A stretch of 64,000 bases of DNA from positions 1-64,000 of the forward strand of contig LBUS01000002.1 in assembly GCA_000992695.1 (NCBI GenBank), read 5' to 3'. The stretch comes from Candidatus Peregrinibacteria bacterium GW2011_GWF2_38_29. GTDB taxonomy: Bacteria; Patescibacteriota; Gracilibacteria; UBA1369; UBA12463. Positions 1 to 8,514 of the stretch are shown piece by piece (the first letter of the stretch is position 1; each line of letters begins with the position of its first letter). The translations under genes were made by a program, and so were the position numbers. The notes under the pieces are model-generated. The model was not told the origin of the DNA, did not search any database, and worked only from the letters and a program-made list of their open reading frames with translations.

Positions 1-102
1 TTAGCCGCCTGCAAACGCAAGCGAGGGATGTTTGGATTTGTTGTGTATGGCATGTCCATATTCTACAAGGGTGATGCAAAGGTATTGAACCATTACATCC
101 AC

Positions 103-130
103 TTGACTATTCCAAATTTATCATTATAAT
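103..130 (+). promoter_or_regulatory. sigma70-type promoter for the 85-aa ORF
   Basis: A TTGACT -35 box, a 16-bp spacer and a TATAAT -10 box lie 31 nt before the ATG of the next gene. There is no Shine-Dalgarno sequence between the promoter and the start. Confidence 0.6.
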
Positions 131-161
131 AGTTGAGCTTAAATTATTAAAATAATAAAAT

Positions 162-419
162 ATGTCACAATTAAAAGTTAGAGATTTGATGGATTTTAGT
201 TTTACTATTCTTGACGATGATGTTTGCGGAGCTTTCGTTAGAGCCGTTAATGCATCGAATCGCAATGGAGTTTGTTTAATAGCTGAATTAAGAGGTCATT
301 TAAATGGTGCTAGAGTTGAATTAGTAAGGTTTCTAAAAGAACAAGCAATGCCGCCAGCTTCACCTTTTGCAAATGAAGAAGAGTGGGTGTCTGGTGTTGA
401 TTCTGCTCTTGCTGCTTAG
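162..419 (+). CDS. hypothetical protein, 85 aa
   Basis: I do not recognise this protein. It has 85 residues, no signal peptide or membrane segment, and two cysteines (near residues 22 and 38). It looks like a small soluble single-domain protein with an acidic, Ala-rich C-terminus. The start is the ATG after an A-rich leader (MSQ...), with no Shine-Dalgarno sequence. It has its own consensus-like promoter and faces the convergent SIMPL gene 11 bp away, so it is probably transcribed alone. It belongs to a set of lineage-specific small genes in this window that share strong promoters and A-rich leaders. Confidence 0.6.
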   Translation: MSQLKVRDLMDFSFTILDDDVCGAFVRAVNASNRNGVCLIAELRGHLNGARVELVRFLKEQAMPPASPFANEEEWVSGVDSALAA

Positions 420-430
420 TTCGTTATTGC

Positions 431-1213
431 CTAATCTATCTCGTATTTCAACGTGACTGTAACGGTTGTTTCTTTTGAGCCTGCTTCGATTGCAGGTGCT
501 GGGACTGCGCTGTCTAGCATCATTTTTGATGATTCTGCTCTGCCTCCGCCAACGCCATACATTGGATAAACCGGGCTTGAAACGCCTTCTTCAATTGAAA
601 GTAATTTTCCCAGTGAAAAACCGCCGGCACTTGCAATTTGCTCCGCTTTCTTTTGAGCTTTTTCAATGGCTTCTTCGCGAGCCGCATCTTCGGCTTGAGT
701 TGGATCATCGAGTTTGAATGAAAGTTCGGAGACTGTGTTTGCGCCGTTTTTTACAACTCCGGCTAAGAGGTCTCCGATTTTATCAAAGTTTCGAACTTTT
801 ACGCCGACTGATTGCGTTATTGTGTAGCCTGTGATTTCTGATGGAGGGCAAACGCCATTTGTTTTGCATTCATAATATTGATATCGAGGTGAAACATTAT
901 AACTTTCGGTTTTGATATCCTTTTTATCAACATCGTTTGATTTTGCGAACTCGATGGCTTTATTCACTTTTTCCGTATTTGTTTTTTGAAGATCTGCAAC
1001 GTTTTTTCCGCCTTCTGTGATGACGCTAAAGCTAAATTCCGCAACATCAGGAATTGAAACTGATTTTCCTTCCGCACTGACTGAAAAATTTCTGAAAGAA
1101 GTCGGTTGAATTGATTTTGAATAAGAGTTTACGTAACTAACTGTTCCGTAGCATAGGAACGCGATAAATACGACGAGCGCCAGATTTTTGAGGTCTTTGA
1201 TTTTTTCATTCAT
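431..1213 (-). CDS. SIMPL (DUF541) domain protein, membrane-anchored
   Basis: A 260-residue protein with an N-terminal hydrophobic segment (about residues 8-28) that probably anchors it outside the membrane. A SIMPL/DUF541 domain follows (about 40-258). Family hallmarks include the opening VSAEGKSVSIPDVAEFSFSV, the D-I-K-T-E-S-Y-N-V-S-P motif with an aromatic run after it, the ITQSVGVKVRNFDKIGDLL block and the AREEAIEKAQKKAEQIA helix. SIMPL proteins are widespread periplasmic or cell-surface proteins of poorly known function, linked in some bacteria to oxidative stress. It lies convergent to the preceding small gene and divergent from the Cys-rich gene at 1306. Confidence 0.85.
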   Translation of the reverse strand: MNEKIKDLKNLALVVFIAFLCYGTVSYVNSYSKSIQPTSFRNFSVSAEGKSVSIPDVAEFSFSVITEGGKNVADLQKTNTEKVNKAIEFAKSNDVDKKDIKTESYNVSPRYQYYECKTNGVCPPSEITGYTITQSVGVKVRNFDKIGDLLAGVVKNGANTVSELSFKLDDPTQAEDAAREEAIEKAQKKAEQIASAGGFSLGKLLSIEEGVSSPVYPMYGVGGGRAESSKMMLDSAVPAPAIEAGSKETTVTVTLKYEID

Positions 1214-1268
1214 GTTTAAAGTGGTTAGATGTTTTTTATATTATACGTTTTACGTTGATGATTAGCAC

Positions 1269-1299
1269 TTGACTTATTAGTTCTTTCTTGGAGTATTAT
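1269..1299 (+). promoter_or_regulatory. promoter placing the start site at or near the ATG of the Cys-rich gene
   Basis: TTGACT (1269-1274) is followed after 19 bp by TATTAT (1294-1299). Only six bases separate this -10 from the ATG at 1306, so a transcript would begin at or next to the start codon. Confidence 0.45.
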
Positions 1300-1305
1300 T
1301 GAGTT

Positions 1306-2961
1306 ATGAAGAAGTGTAAAAAATGCGGAATTGATTTTGAAATTCGCGATCAAGATATTATATTTTACGATAAGATTTCGCCTATTTTTGATGGGCAAAA
1401 ATATCCCATTCCCGAGCCAAAATTGTGTCCAAAATGTCGTGAGCAGAGACGCTTGGCTTATCGTAATGAAAGGATTTTATATAAGTGTAAAAGCTCGCTT
1501 AGTAATAAAGATATTATTTCTGTTTTTAGTCCGGATTCAAAATATAAAATTTATACAAGCGATGAATGGTGGAGCGATTTTTGGGATCCGCTTGCTATGG
1601 GACGCGATTTTGATTTTAACAAAGGGTTTTTTGATCAATTTTATGAGCTGGAACTTGAAGTTCCGCGTCCGCCTTTGATTAATAATAAAGCCGAGAATTC
1701 TGATTTTTGTAATTTTGCGGATGGAAATAAAAATTCATATCTTGTGACCTCTGCGAACTGGAATCAAGACTGTTATTATAGCTTTTTGATGGTCAAATGT
1801 CGGAATTCCGCTGACTGCATTTGGTGCACGGATTGCGAGCTTGTTTATGAATGTTTGGACTGCATAGGTTGCTATAATCTGCGTTATTCGCAAAATTGTG
1901 AGAGTTGTTCTGAAAGCGTATTTTTATATAACTGCAAAGGTTTGATGAACTGCATGTTTTGTATAAATTTGAATAATAAAAAGTACTGCATTTTTAATAA
2001 GGAGCATACGAAAGAAGACTATGAGAAAGCCGTAAAATACATGTATGGCAGTTATGCGAAGTATCAGGAAATGATTGCGAAATTTGCGGATTTTAAAAGA
2101 TCTTTTCCAATAAGAAAGGCAAATAATTTTATTGGATGTCAGGACTGTGTTGGTGATAACATTTTTCATTCGAAAAATATTTATATGGGTTTTGATATCT
2201 ATAATTCAAAAGATTCGGCTTATTTGCACGATGGGCTTAAAGGTTCGGATTGCTATGATGTTTGTTTTTTCGATGGCGTCGAACTTTGTTATGAATCCAC
2301 GAGTTTGATTGGATATGGCTATCGGTTCACGAATTTTTGTCGCGATTCTTATAATTTGTTCTACTGCGACAATTGTTATTCTTGCAAAAATTGTTTTGGA
2401 TGCGTCGGGCTAAGGAGAAAGGAGTTTTGTGCATTTAATAAGCAATATTCGGAGTCTGAATATAATGCGCTTGTTGTGCAAATAATTAAAAAAATGGAAG
2501 AAACAGGGGAGTTTGGTGAGTTTTTTCCTGCAAAATATAGCCCGTTTGCCTATAACGAAACTCTTGCGCAGGATTATTATCCGCTGAAAAAAGATCAGGC
2601 GGCGGTTCAAGGATTTTGCTATGTGGAGCCAAAAAAGTCGGATTATATGCCGCAAAAAGTTGTTTTGCCGGATAATATAAATGAAGTTTCGGATTCTATT
2701 TGCAATGAATTATTGGCGTGTAACGTAACCGGTAAAAATTATAAAATTATTCCGCAGGAATTGAGCTTTTATAAAAAACTTGGCTTGCCTTTGCCAAGAA
2801 AGTGCTTTGATCAAAGGAATTTTGAACGCGTTGCGTTAAGAAATTCGCACATTCTTTATGATCGAAAGTGCGATAAATGTGGTTCGCTAGTTAAAACTAC
2901 TTATGTTCTGAATCGTCCTCCGAAAATTTATTGCGAGAAGTGTTATTTGGGGACGGTTTAA
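1306..2961 (+). CDS. large Cys-rich repeat protein with terminal zinc ribbons
   Basis: A 551-residue soluble protein. The N-terminus carries a zinc-ribbon-like set, CKKCG (residues 4-8) paired with CPKC (41-44), and the C-terminus a second set (CDKCG ... CEKC, about 515-545). Between them are dozens of cysteines in short CxxC or CxxxxxC steps next to aromatic and Asn residues, e.g. NCYSCKNCFGCVGLRRKEFC. That block ends in a conserved KKxFCxFNKxxxxEEY-like unit which appears twice. A shorter relative is encoded at 6682. Such proteins are common in CPR genomes as hypothetical proteins; metal binding is inferred from the cysteine spacing and the function is unknown. The last 65 bp overlap the convergent DUF5667 gene. 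Confidence 0.75.
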   Translation: MKKCKKCGIDFEIRDQDIIFYDKISPIFDGQKYPIPEPKLCPKCREQRRLAYRNERILYKCKSSLSNKDIISVFSPDSKYKIYTSDEWWSDFWDPLAMGRDFDFNKGFFDQFYELELEVPRPPLINNKAENSDFCNFADGNKNSYLVTSANWNQDCYYSFLMVKCRNSADCIWCTDCELVYECLDCIGCYNLRYSQNCESCSESVFLYNCKGLMNCMFCINLNNKKYCIFNKEHTKEDYEKAVKYMYGSYAKYQEMIAKFADFKRSFPIRKANNFIGCQDCVGDNIFHSKNIYMGFDIYNSKDSAYLHDGLKGSDCYDVCFFDGVELCYESTSLIGYGYRFTNFCRDSYNLFYCDNCYSCKNCFGCVGLRRKEFCAFNKQYSESEYNALVVQIIKKMEETGEFGEFFPAKYSPFAYNETLAQDYYPLKKDQAAVQGFCYVEPKKSDYMPQKVVLPDNINEVSDSICNELLACNVTGKNYKIIPQELSFYKKLGLPLPRKCFDQRNFERVALRNSHILYDRKCDKCGSLVKTTYVLNRPPKIYCEKCYLGTV

Positions 2962-3931
2962 TTGCTTTTTTATCTTCAGGTTTTTGCTCTTTTAATTGCG
3001 GTTTTTCGATTTCTTGCGCATCTTTTTCAGACTTGATTTCGTCTTTGATTTCTGGTTTTATTTCATTTGCCATTTTGTGCGCTTCCTTGAAGGATTCGAA
3101 TGCGGATTTGAAATCTTCGGATGTTGTGGCGGCCGTACCTTCTTCTATCTTTTGTTGAACTTCGATTAATTTTTCTTGTGCTTGTTTAAGGCTTTCTTCA
3201 GGCATTTTGTCGTGATTTTTTTCTATGAAATTTTGAATTTTTTCAATTTTTTCGTTGGCGTTTTCGAGTTTGTTTTCTGCGGCTTGCTTTGGAAACGTGA
3301 TGACCTTTAGATCGTGTACGGTTTCTTTTATTTCTTGTGTGCTTGTATTTTCATCATTTAACTTTTCAAGAACTTTTTCGTGTTCTTTTACTGAAGTTTC
3401 CAGTTTTTCGATTATTTTTTCCGCGTTCGTTGAATCGCCTGAGGATTTTAAAGCTTCGATTTTTTCTTTGGCTTTTTCGGTTTGTTGTTCAATTTTTGCT
3501 TTAATTTTTTCAATTTGATCTTTGCTGATTGTGCCTTTTTGTTCGAGCTCTTTGATTTCGCCAAGACGTTTCTGGATTCTTGTGGCTTCCCATTCAGCTT
3601 GCCCTTGTTTTGAAAAAGTAAGGCGTGAGCGGATTTCTTCGTTTACGTTTGTTTTTATCGGATAAAGCAAATCTCCGGGAAGGCTTGTTTCAGCTGCAAA
3701 TGCTGTGCCGGTGCTCCCTCCAAAAACCAAAACAATTATATAAATTGCGATGAAAGCTTTTTTATGTTGAGTTGGTATGAAAATTTGAGCAATGCGTGTC
3801 CAAAATGATGCAGTGTTTCCAATTGGATTTTTTTCCATATGGCTAATAATATCTGTTCGGGCTGACATTTTTTCATTTTGCGTGAGCCTGATTTTTTTCA
3901 TCTCCGATATGAATTGTTTTGTTTTATCCAT
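2897..3931 (-). CDS. DUF5667-domain putative anti-sigma factor
   Basis: A 344-residue protein. A cytoplasmic N-terminus (about 1-55) is followed by one membrane segment (about 59-79, FIAIYIIVLVFGGSTGTAFA). Next comes the DUF5667 signature (ETSLPGDLLYPIK), then a long Glu/Lys-rich coiled coil (about 110-300) and a charged tail. DUF5667 proteins normally follow ECF sigma genes and are inferred anti-sigma factors. Here the ATG lies inside the end of the sigma gene (8-bp overlap), so the two are co-translated. The 3' end overlaps the convergent Cys-rich gene. The coiled coil would be extracytoplasmic and could sense envelope state; this is inference. Confidence 0.8.
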   Translation of the reverse strand: MDKTKQFISEMKKIRLTQNEKMSARTDIISHMEKNPIGNTASFWTRIAQIFIPTQHKKAFIAIYIIVLVFGGSTGTAFAAETSLPGDLLYPIKTNVNEEIRSRLTFSKQGQAEWEATRIQKRLGEIKELEQKGTISKDQIEKIKAKIEQQTEKAKEKIEALKSSGDSTNAEKIIEKLETSVKEHEKVLEKLNDENTSTQEIKETVHDLKVITFPKQAAENKLENANEKIEKIQNFIEKNHDKMPEESLKQAQEKLIEVQQKIEEGTAATTSEDFKSAFESFKEAHKMANEIKPEIKDEIKSEKDAQEIEKPQLKEQKPEDKKAIKPSPNNTSRNKFSEDDSEHK

Positions 3932-4430
3932 TTAATAATTGTTTTAACTGTTTTAATGCTCTATTTATGCGGACTGATATGTTGTTTTCGCTTTCTCCGG
4001 TCGTTTCTGCCATTTCTTGAATCGACATTTCTTCTACGTATCTCATTGTGATTGCTTCTTTATATTTATCTTCCAGCTTTTCCATCACTTTTAATGCTTT
4101 TTCGCTTTCCATTTTTATATCGATCTTTTCTGTACTGATTGCGACTTTTGGAACTATTCCTTTTTCCGCGAGCTGTTCAAGAGATTCTTCTTTTTTCTTG
4201 CGATATTCGTCGATCAGCAGGTTGTTGGCTATTTTGTAAAGTAATGATTTTATTGTGTCTTTTGCACCCTTTTTCCCGATATAGTCCCAGGTTTTCATGA
4301 ATGTGTCTTGCATGAGCTCCAACGCTCTTTCACGGTTCATCAGGCGGAAATATATATGTCTGAATATTCCGTCTGAAAATGCTTCATATGCTTTCAAAAA
4401 TTCTTGATGTATATCGTTTTTATTAGTCAT
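3924..4430 (-). CDS. ECF-type RNA polymerase sigma factor
   Basis: 168 residues, typical for an ECF sigma factor. Region 2 (about 8-75) has the ALELMQDTFMKTWDYI and LLYKIANNLLIDEYRKKK blocks. Region 4 (about 112-165) has YKEAITMRYVEEMSIQEMAE followed by SENNISVRINRALKQLKQLL, the helix-turn-helix for the -35 element. No other domain is present. It is the first gene of a two-gene unit with the DUF5667 protein, whose start overlaps its stop. Such pairs usually activate their own promoter, but no self-promoter could be assigned here. A second, unrelated sigma/membrane pair lies at 22675. Confidence 0.9.
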   Translation of the reverse strand: MTNKNDIHQEFLKAYEAFSDGIFRHIYFRLMNRERALELMQDTFMKTWDYIGKKGAKDTIKSLLYKIANNLLIDEYRKKKEESLEQLAEKGIVPKVAISTEKIDIKMESEKALKVMEKLEDKYKEAITMRYVEEMSIQEMAETTGESENNISVRINRALKQLKQLLNG

Positions 4431-4450
4431 TTGTATTACGTGCGACTTGT

Positions 4451-5335
4451 TTAATTCTTACAAAACTTTTTTATGAAATGATCCGGGTGATAACCTAATT
4501 TTGCTTTGCGTAAGCCCGGAATTCCAAGGTCTTGTTCTCGATTTACGAATTCAATTCCGGCATTATTTAGCGAATTTATCAAAAACCATTGGTTGATAAC
4601 TTGATATAATCCCGGAATTTTTGCGTTGGCTTTTTCTGAGTGTATTATAGCCGTTTTTTCGTTTATTTTCCCGCCAATCGTGAAGGCTTCAATTTGTCTA
4701 TTGATTCGAATTGCGCCTCCAATAAGTTCTAATTCGTTGAAATATTGCAGAGATTTTTTGACAGCCAAGTGTTCATCTTGCGTTTCTTTTTTTTGATCCG
4801 GTTTTGTTGCGGCCCATTTTTCGTGAAATTTCAGGCAATCTTCGCAGTTGTTGTGGGATAATTTTTCATAAATGCATTCGTATTTTGATAAACAAGTTTT
4901 GATATTGTGGCGCTTCCCGTCGTATCTTCTGCCTTTTAATTCGGCCAAATCTTCATATTTATAAACATATTCAAAGTTGTCGCGATCTTCTTCTATTTTG
5001 AATCCAAGTTGTTGCAATTTTTCGGCGGCTCTTTCCGGGATTTTTATTATATTTGGAGAAATTTTGATTAATTTTTCAATCATATTTTCATAGTCGAATT
5101 TGCCAATTGGATATATGAATTTTTTTTGACCGTCGTATATGCCTGCAATGATTAAAGCGTTATCAATTTTACTGAACAGGATTGGCCTGGAATCGCTCCA
5201 AATAAACAAATTTGCAAAGATTGTGTCTGCCATTTCAGACCCGTTTTCTTTGCGCCATTTTTCGTATAAAGCAAAATCGGAAATATTGATCTTGCGCGTT
5301 TTGGGGAAGGCTGGAATTGTATCTAAAATTGTCAT
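4451..5335 (-). CDS. DUF2156 (LPG-synthase C-terminal-like) protein
   Basis: 294 residues matching the DUF2156 family, the GNAT-fold C-terminal domain of phosphatidylglycerol lysyltransferases found alone in many bacteria. Recognisable blocks are the N-terminal SEMADTIFANLFIWSD, the central KGRRYDGKRHNIKTCLSKY, an AFTIGG strand and the C-terminal INREQDLGIPGLRKAK-like segment (here VNREQDLGIPGLRKAKLGYH), usually the most conserved part. It has no membrane domain, so it is not a full lysyltransferase. The substrate is unknown; aminoacyl or acyl transfer is plausible. The start is set by a promoter whose -10 ends six bases before this ATG. Confidence 0.8.
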   Translation of the reverse strand: MTILDTIPAFPKTRKINISDFALYEKWRKENGSEMADTIFANLFIWSDSRPILFSKIDNALIIAGIYDGQKKFIYPIGKFDYENMIEKLIKISPNIIKIPERAAEKLQQLGFKIEEDRDNFEYVYKYEDLAELKGRRYDGKRHNIKTCLSKYECIYEKLSHNNCEDCLKFHEKWAATKPDQKKETQDEHLAVKKSLQYFNELELIGGAIRINRQIEAFTIGGKINEKTAIIHSEKANAKIPGLYQVINQWFLINSLNNAGIEFVNREQDLGIPGLRKAKLGYHPDHFIKKFCKN

Positions 5336-5341
5336 AGGCTA

Positions 5342-5370
5342 AGGATACGGGGATGGAGGCAGCGGCGCAA
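5342..5370 (-). promoter_or_regulatory. leaderless-type promoter for the DUF2156 gene
   Basis: On the minus strand TTGCGC, a 17-bp spacer and TATCCT are followed by exactly six bases and the ATG at 5335. The arrangement predicts a leaderless mRNA. Confidence 0.5.
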
Positions 5371-5394
5371 GTGGGACGAGTTGTTCGTATTATA

Positions 5395-5423
5395 TTGACA
5401 TGTTAAGATTTTAATGCTAAATT
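5395..5423 (+). promoter_or_regulatory. sigma70-type promoter for the paralogous pair
   Basis: A perfect TTGACA -35, a 17-bp spacer and TAAATT -10 lie 35 nt before the ATG at 5459. Confidence 0.6.
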
Positions 5424-5458
5424 GGCTTCCTTAGTTAATTTTTTAAACCAAATTTAAT

Positions 5459-6022
5459 ATGCCAGACAATTTACATAAACGTTATACTGATCGAACGGGC
5501 GCTATGCAAGACTTCAGTTTTGATAGTGATACAATTTTGGACAATAGAAGAGGGGTCGGCAGTCGAGGCAAAGGCCCTTTTCAGTATCGTAGAACTGATT
5601 CTGATACGTTCAAGAATGCTACAGATGCAATGCGCATATCGCGCGCTATTATATTGACCATGGATGAGAACAGAGCTGTTCGTCCAACGTGTTCTAGAGA
5701 TGTTTCGCAAATTAAGGATATTCTTAAAAACGGTGATCTGAATTTGATTTGTGGTGCCGTTGTTGAGTTGCTCGTTTTTTTAGGTCAAGAATTACTTACT
5801 CATGAAAGAATTGAGCGAATTGTTCGTAATATGGTTGATTTTATTGAGAACGCAGAATGGAAGGAGGGGTATGGTTTTCTCGCATTTGATTGTGGACCTA
5901 ACTCCGTAATTAGATTCTATTCCAGAGATAATAGAGGTAGCGTTAATGTTGAATTGTTGCCAGGGGATGATGGGGTTATTGAAAGATTTGCAAGCATTAA
6001 CGATGAAGAGCATTCTGCTTAA
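5459..6022 (+). CDS. hypothetical protein, paralogue of the next gene
   Basis: 187 residues with no signal peptide or membrane segment; I do not recognise the family. It is clearly related to the following gene. Both start MxxxxxxRYTDxT, both share an R(R/E)TDSxTF block, a helix near DAMRISRAI / DIMRVADAV, an (I/V)K(D/E)xI(L)K(N/T)GxxxxIC block, and an F(D)xxxxxxxRFYxxxG-like C-terminal strand pair. The ATG follows the leader AACCAAATTTAATATG, which is repeated almost exactly before the next gene. The two genes are 24 bp apart and probably form one transcript with the upstream TTGACA promoter. Confidence 0.65.
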   Translation: MPDNLHKRYTDRTGAMQDFSFDSDTILDNRRGVGSRGKGPFQYRRTDSDTFKNATDAMRISRAIILTMDENRAVRPTCSRDVSQIKDILKNGDLNLICGAVVELLVFLGQELLTHERIERIVRNMVDFIENAEWKEGYGFLAFDCGPNSVIRFYSRDNRGSVNVELLPGDDGVIERFASINDEEHSA

Positions 6023-6046
6023 ATTATTTCCTTAACCAAATTTAAT

Positions 6047-6667
6047 ATGTCACAAGAATATCCACATGAACGTTATACTGATTCAACTCCGAAAGGTGAT
6101 GAGGTGCCCGGTTTAGAGGCTTTTAGTGGTCCATTGCCTGCTGATTATTCGAAAGATGCCGTTGGCGTCATTGGTAGAAGTCATGAAACTCCCGCTTTGC
6201 AATTTGGATATCGCGAAACCGATTCGCGCACTTTTCAAATTCAAGCCGATATTATGCGCGTTGCAGATGCAGTTTTGACGGTTTCATCGCCTCGTGGAGA
6301 AATCGATATTACGTCGCCAGTTTCTATGCTACATGTTAAGGAGGCTATTAAGACCGGTACATTTGATGCGATTTGTGAAACTGTTCACGATTTTGTTTCT
6401 CACATTGCGGGGCGCTCTGTTGATAATATCGAAGGAGTTGTTAAAAGTTTGAAATTTTTGATTGATGGAATGAAATCCGGTAGAACTAGCTATGCTACTA
6501 TTAATTTTATGTCTTCAACCGGTAATATGGAGCGTTTGCGTTTTTATCCTAAATCCGGAAAAACTCCTGAAGTTGAAGTTGCTTTAGTTAGCCCTAAGGA
6601 TCCTGATGTTAAAGCGCGTTTTGCTGCTTGTAGTGGTGCAAGGCCTAAGACTCAACCTGAAGAGTGA
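6047..6667 (+). CDS. hypothetical protein, paralogue of the previous gene
   Basis: 206 residues, soluble, unrecognised. It aligns with the gene before it over most of its length but has a longer, Gly/Pro-rich N-terminal linker (about 15-60) and a Lys/Pro tail. Shared blocks are RYTDST, ETDSRTFQIQADIMRVADAV, IKTGTFDAIC and MERLRFYPKSG. The start is the ATG after the repeated leader AACCAAATTTAATATG. It ends on TGA, and this stop sits inside an extended -10 box for the next gene. The pair reads as a tandem duplication that has diverged strongly. Confidence 0.65.
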   Translation: MSQEYPHERYTDSTPKGDEVPGLEAFSGPLPADYSKDAVGVIGRSHETPALQFGYRETDSRTFQIQADIMRVADAVLTVSSPRGEIDITSPVSMLHVKEAIKTGTFDAICETVHDFVSHIAGRSVDNIEGVVKSLKFLIDGMKSGRTSYATINFMSSTGNMERLRFYPKSGKTPEVEVALVSPKDPDVKARFAACSGARPKTQPEE

Positions 6668-6673
6668 TATAAT
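6665..6673 (+). promoter_or_regulatory. extended -10 promoter for the second Cys-rich gene
   Basis: TGATATAAT (TGnTATAAT) overlaps the TGA stop of the preceding gene. The ATG at 6682 is eight bases downstream, so the mRNA would be leaderless or nearly so. Confidence 0.45.
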
Positions 6674-6681
6674 TGATCCGT

Positions 6682-7608
6682 ATGAGCTTTCTATCGGATT
6701 ACAAAAAGTTGCTCTTTTCCACGCCAAAACAGGCGTTGACTCAGTGGAATTGCGAAAATTCGGATTATAACGTTTGGGCGAATCACAGTAAGAATTCATA
6801 TATGACTCGCGGAAGTGGTTGGATGAAGGATTGTTTTTATTTGTATTGGGTTTATCACGCTTTGGACGTTTCCGATTGCGCTTATTGTGAGCGTATTGAG
6901 CTTTGTTATGAGTGTGTTGATTGCAATCGCTGTTATAACTGCGATTTTTGTCAGGATTGTAAGGATTCGAATGATTTGGTTTATTCTTATGATTGCACGG
7001 GATGCAAAAATTGTTTGGGGTGCATTGGGCTTGTGAAGAAGGAATTTTGTGTATTTAATGAGCAAAAAACGAAGGAGGAATATGAGGCGATTTTGAAGAA
7101 CAAAAATTCGACGCAAATCGTTAGTGCTTTTGAAGATTTAAAATCGAAAATTCCGCATAGGGATTTCATTTTAAAGAGCGAAAATTGTGTCGGGAATCAT
7201 ATTGAGAATAGTCAAAACTGTTTTTATTGCTTTGATACGGTGAGGTCGCGCGATGGGATTTATAATTTTAATGGATATGAAAATATTGATTCTGTGGATT
7301 GTTCATTTGCTAAAGAAGAGCTTAGTTATGAGCGTGTTGGCGGTGGTTGGAATTTTAATTGTGATTATGGCTTGTTTTTGATGAATTGCGTTGATTGTAA
7401 GTTCTGCTTCCAGCTACAGGATTGCAAAAATTGTTTTGGATGTGATGCGCTTCATCATAAGAGGTTTTGCATTTTGAACAAGGAGTATTCGGAGGAGGAA
7501 TACTTTAAAAAAACTGCGGAAATTTGGGCGGAGTTGAAAAATAGTATTGAGGCAGGGGACTTGATGAGCGTGTTTGAAGACAGCGAATATGCGGGGATCG
7601 AGCATTGA
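6682..7608 (+). CDS. Cys-rich repeat protein, 308 aa
   Basis: Second, shorter member of the Cys-rich family seen at 1306. I prefer the ATG at 6682 (MSFLSDYKK) over the upstream TTG because an extended -10 ends eight bases before it. It lacks the N-terminal and C-terminal zinc ribbons of the larger protein. It keeps two repeat units rich in CxxC steps (YDCTGCKNCLGCIGL and LQDCKNCFGCDAL), each followed by KK/HKxFCxxNxxxxxEEY and a helical spacer. No membrane segment. Metal binding is plausible and the function unknown. The C-terminal IEAGDLMSVFEDSEYAGI is matched by a stray fragment at 10388. Confidence 0.72.
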   Translation: MSFLSDYKKLLFSTPKQALTQWNCENSDYNVWANHSKNSYMTRGSGWMKDCFYLYWVYHALDVSDCAYCERIELCYECVDCNRCYNCDFCQDCKDSNDLVYSYDCTGCKNCLGCIGLVKKEFCVFNEQKTKEEYEAILKNKNSTQIVSAFEDLKSKIPHRDFILKSENCVGNHIENSQNCFYCFDTVRSRDGIYNFNGYENIDSVDCSFAKEELSYERVGGGWNFNCDYGLFLMNCVDCKFCFQLQDCKNCFGCDALHHKRFCILNKEYSEEEYFKKTAEIWAELKNSIEAGDLMSVFEDSEYAGIEH

Positions 7609-7609
7609 G

Positions 7610-7638
7610 TTTACAAAGTTATTAAAATATGGTATAAT
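7610..7638 (+). promoter_or_regulatory. sigma70-type promoter
   Basis: TTTACA, a 17-bp spacer and TATAAT lie 24 nt before the ATG at 7663, immediately after the stop of the Cys-rich gene. Confidence 0.55.
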
Positions 7639-7662
7639 TTTAATAATAAAACAAAAATACAA

Positions 7663-8502
7663 ATGACGCCTCTGGCTATATTTGGTGAGATTGCGAAATT
7701 ATTGGCTAAAAAACCTTTTACTTTTTTGGACGAAAAAGCTCGCAATTTGATCTTAAAAGATGCAAAAATTGCGTTATCTGAGATCGTTTCCAAGCTTGAG
7801 ACTAAGGTCTTAAATGAGACTTTGACTTATAAAACAGCAAAGAAGACTTTGGATTTTTTGCATAAATTTGATGAAGTTGAATTTGTTCAGGCCTTGGATT
7901 CCTTGGTTGATATTTATTTATATTCTGAGAATGTGAAAATTAAAAAGGCGGCACATAGCGCCAAATCCTTTTTAACAAAAGCCAAAAAACACGTTTTGGA
8001 ATATCATATTTCGCTTGAGAAAATTAATCAAAGAGCGGAAGAAATGAGCGAGAAAGACCAAGAAATGGCTGATTTGAAACATCTGCAGAACGTCGGTGTT
8101 TTTTATGTTTTGGAATATACGCTTCAGGTTTTGTTTGAATTTAGCCGAATTTCCGATGAAAATAAGAAGAAATTATTGAACGACGGTCTAAAAACCGATG
8201 CCGGTAATTTGCCTTCATATTTGCCGCTTGAAGATAGTTTTAGGCAGGAATTGTGTTTGAAGATTTTTGATGAGAAATTACGAAATAATTTGCTTTTTGC
8301 TTTTTATGAATTTGAAGAAAACCTGGAAGGTGAAATTGATTTGAAAAAAATCGCGCAAGCTTTGAAAAAGTTTAATTTATTTGTTTTAAATGAGTTTGAT
8401 AAGAAAGGATTTAAAACGTTTAAAGCGCTTGTTTATAAGCCATTTGGGAATAATGTGAGTTTGAGCGAAATTATAGAAAAAATTAATTTATTAAAAATTT
8501 AA
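7663..8502 (+). CDS. hypothetical helical protein, 279 aa
   Basis: I do not recognise this protein. It is Lys/Glu/Leu-rich and appears entirely alpha-helical, with no signal peptide, membrane segment or cysteine cluster. Stretches such as KTAKKTLDFLHKFDEVEFVQ and KINQRAEEMSEKDQEMADLK suggest helical bundles or short coiled coils. It has its own promoter, and the next gene begins 12 bp after its stop, so both may be co-transcribed. No catalytic motif is visible. Confidence 0.6.
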   Translation: MTPLAIFGEIAKLLAKKPFTFLDEKARNLILKDAKIALSEIVSKLETKVLNETLTYKTAKKTLDFLHKFDEVEFVQALDSLVDIYLYSENVKIKKAAHSAKSFLTKAKKHVLEYHISLEKINQRAEEMSEKDQEMADLKHLQNVGVFYVLEYTLQVLFEFSRISDENKKKLLNDGLKTDAGNLPSYLPLEDSFRQELCLKIFDEKLRNNLLFAFYEFEENLEGEIDLKKIAQALKKFNLFVLNEFDKKGFKTFKALVYKPFGNNVSLSEIIEKINLLKI

Positions 8503-8514
8503 AAACAAAAAAAT

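Noticed and set aside
1-129. Open frame on the plus strand from the window edge to a TAA at 127-129, and a 30-codon minus-strand ATG frame (1-93)
   Set aside because: Neither resembles a known protein end, and the promoter of the 85-aa gene lies inside. A truncated gene cannot be excluded, but I cannot support one.
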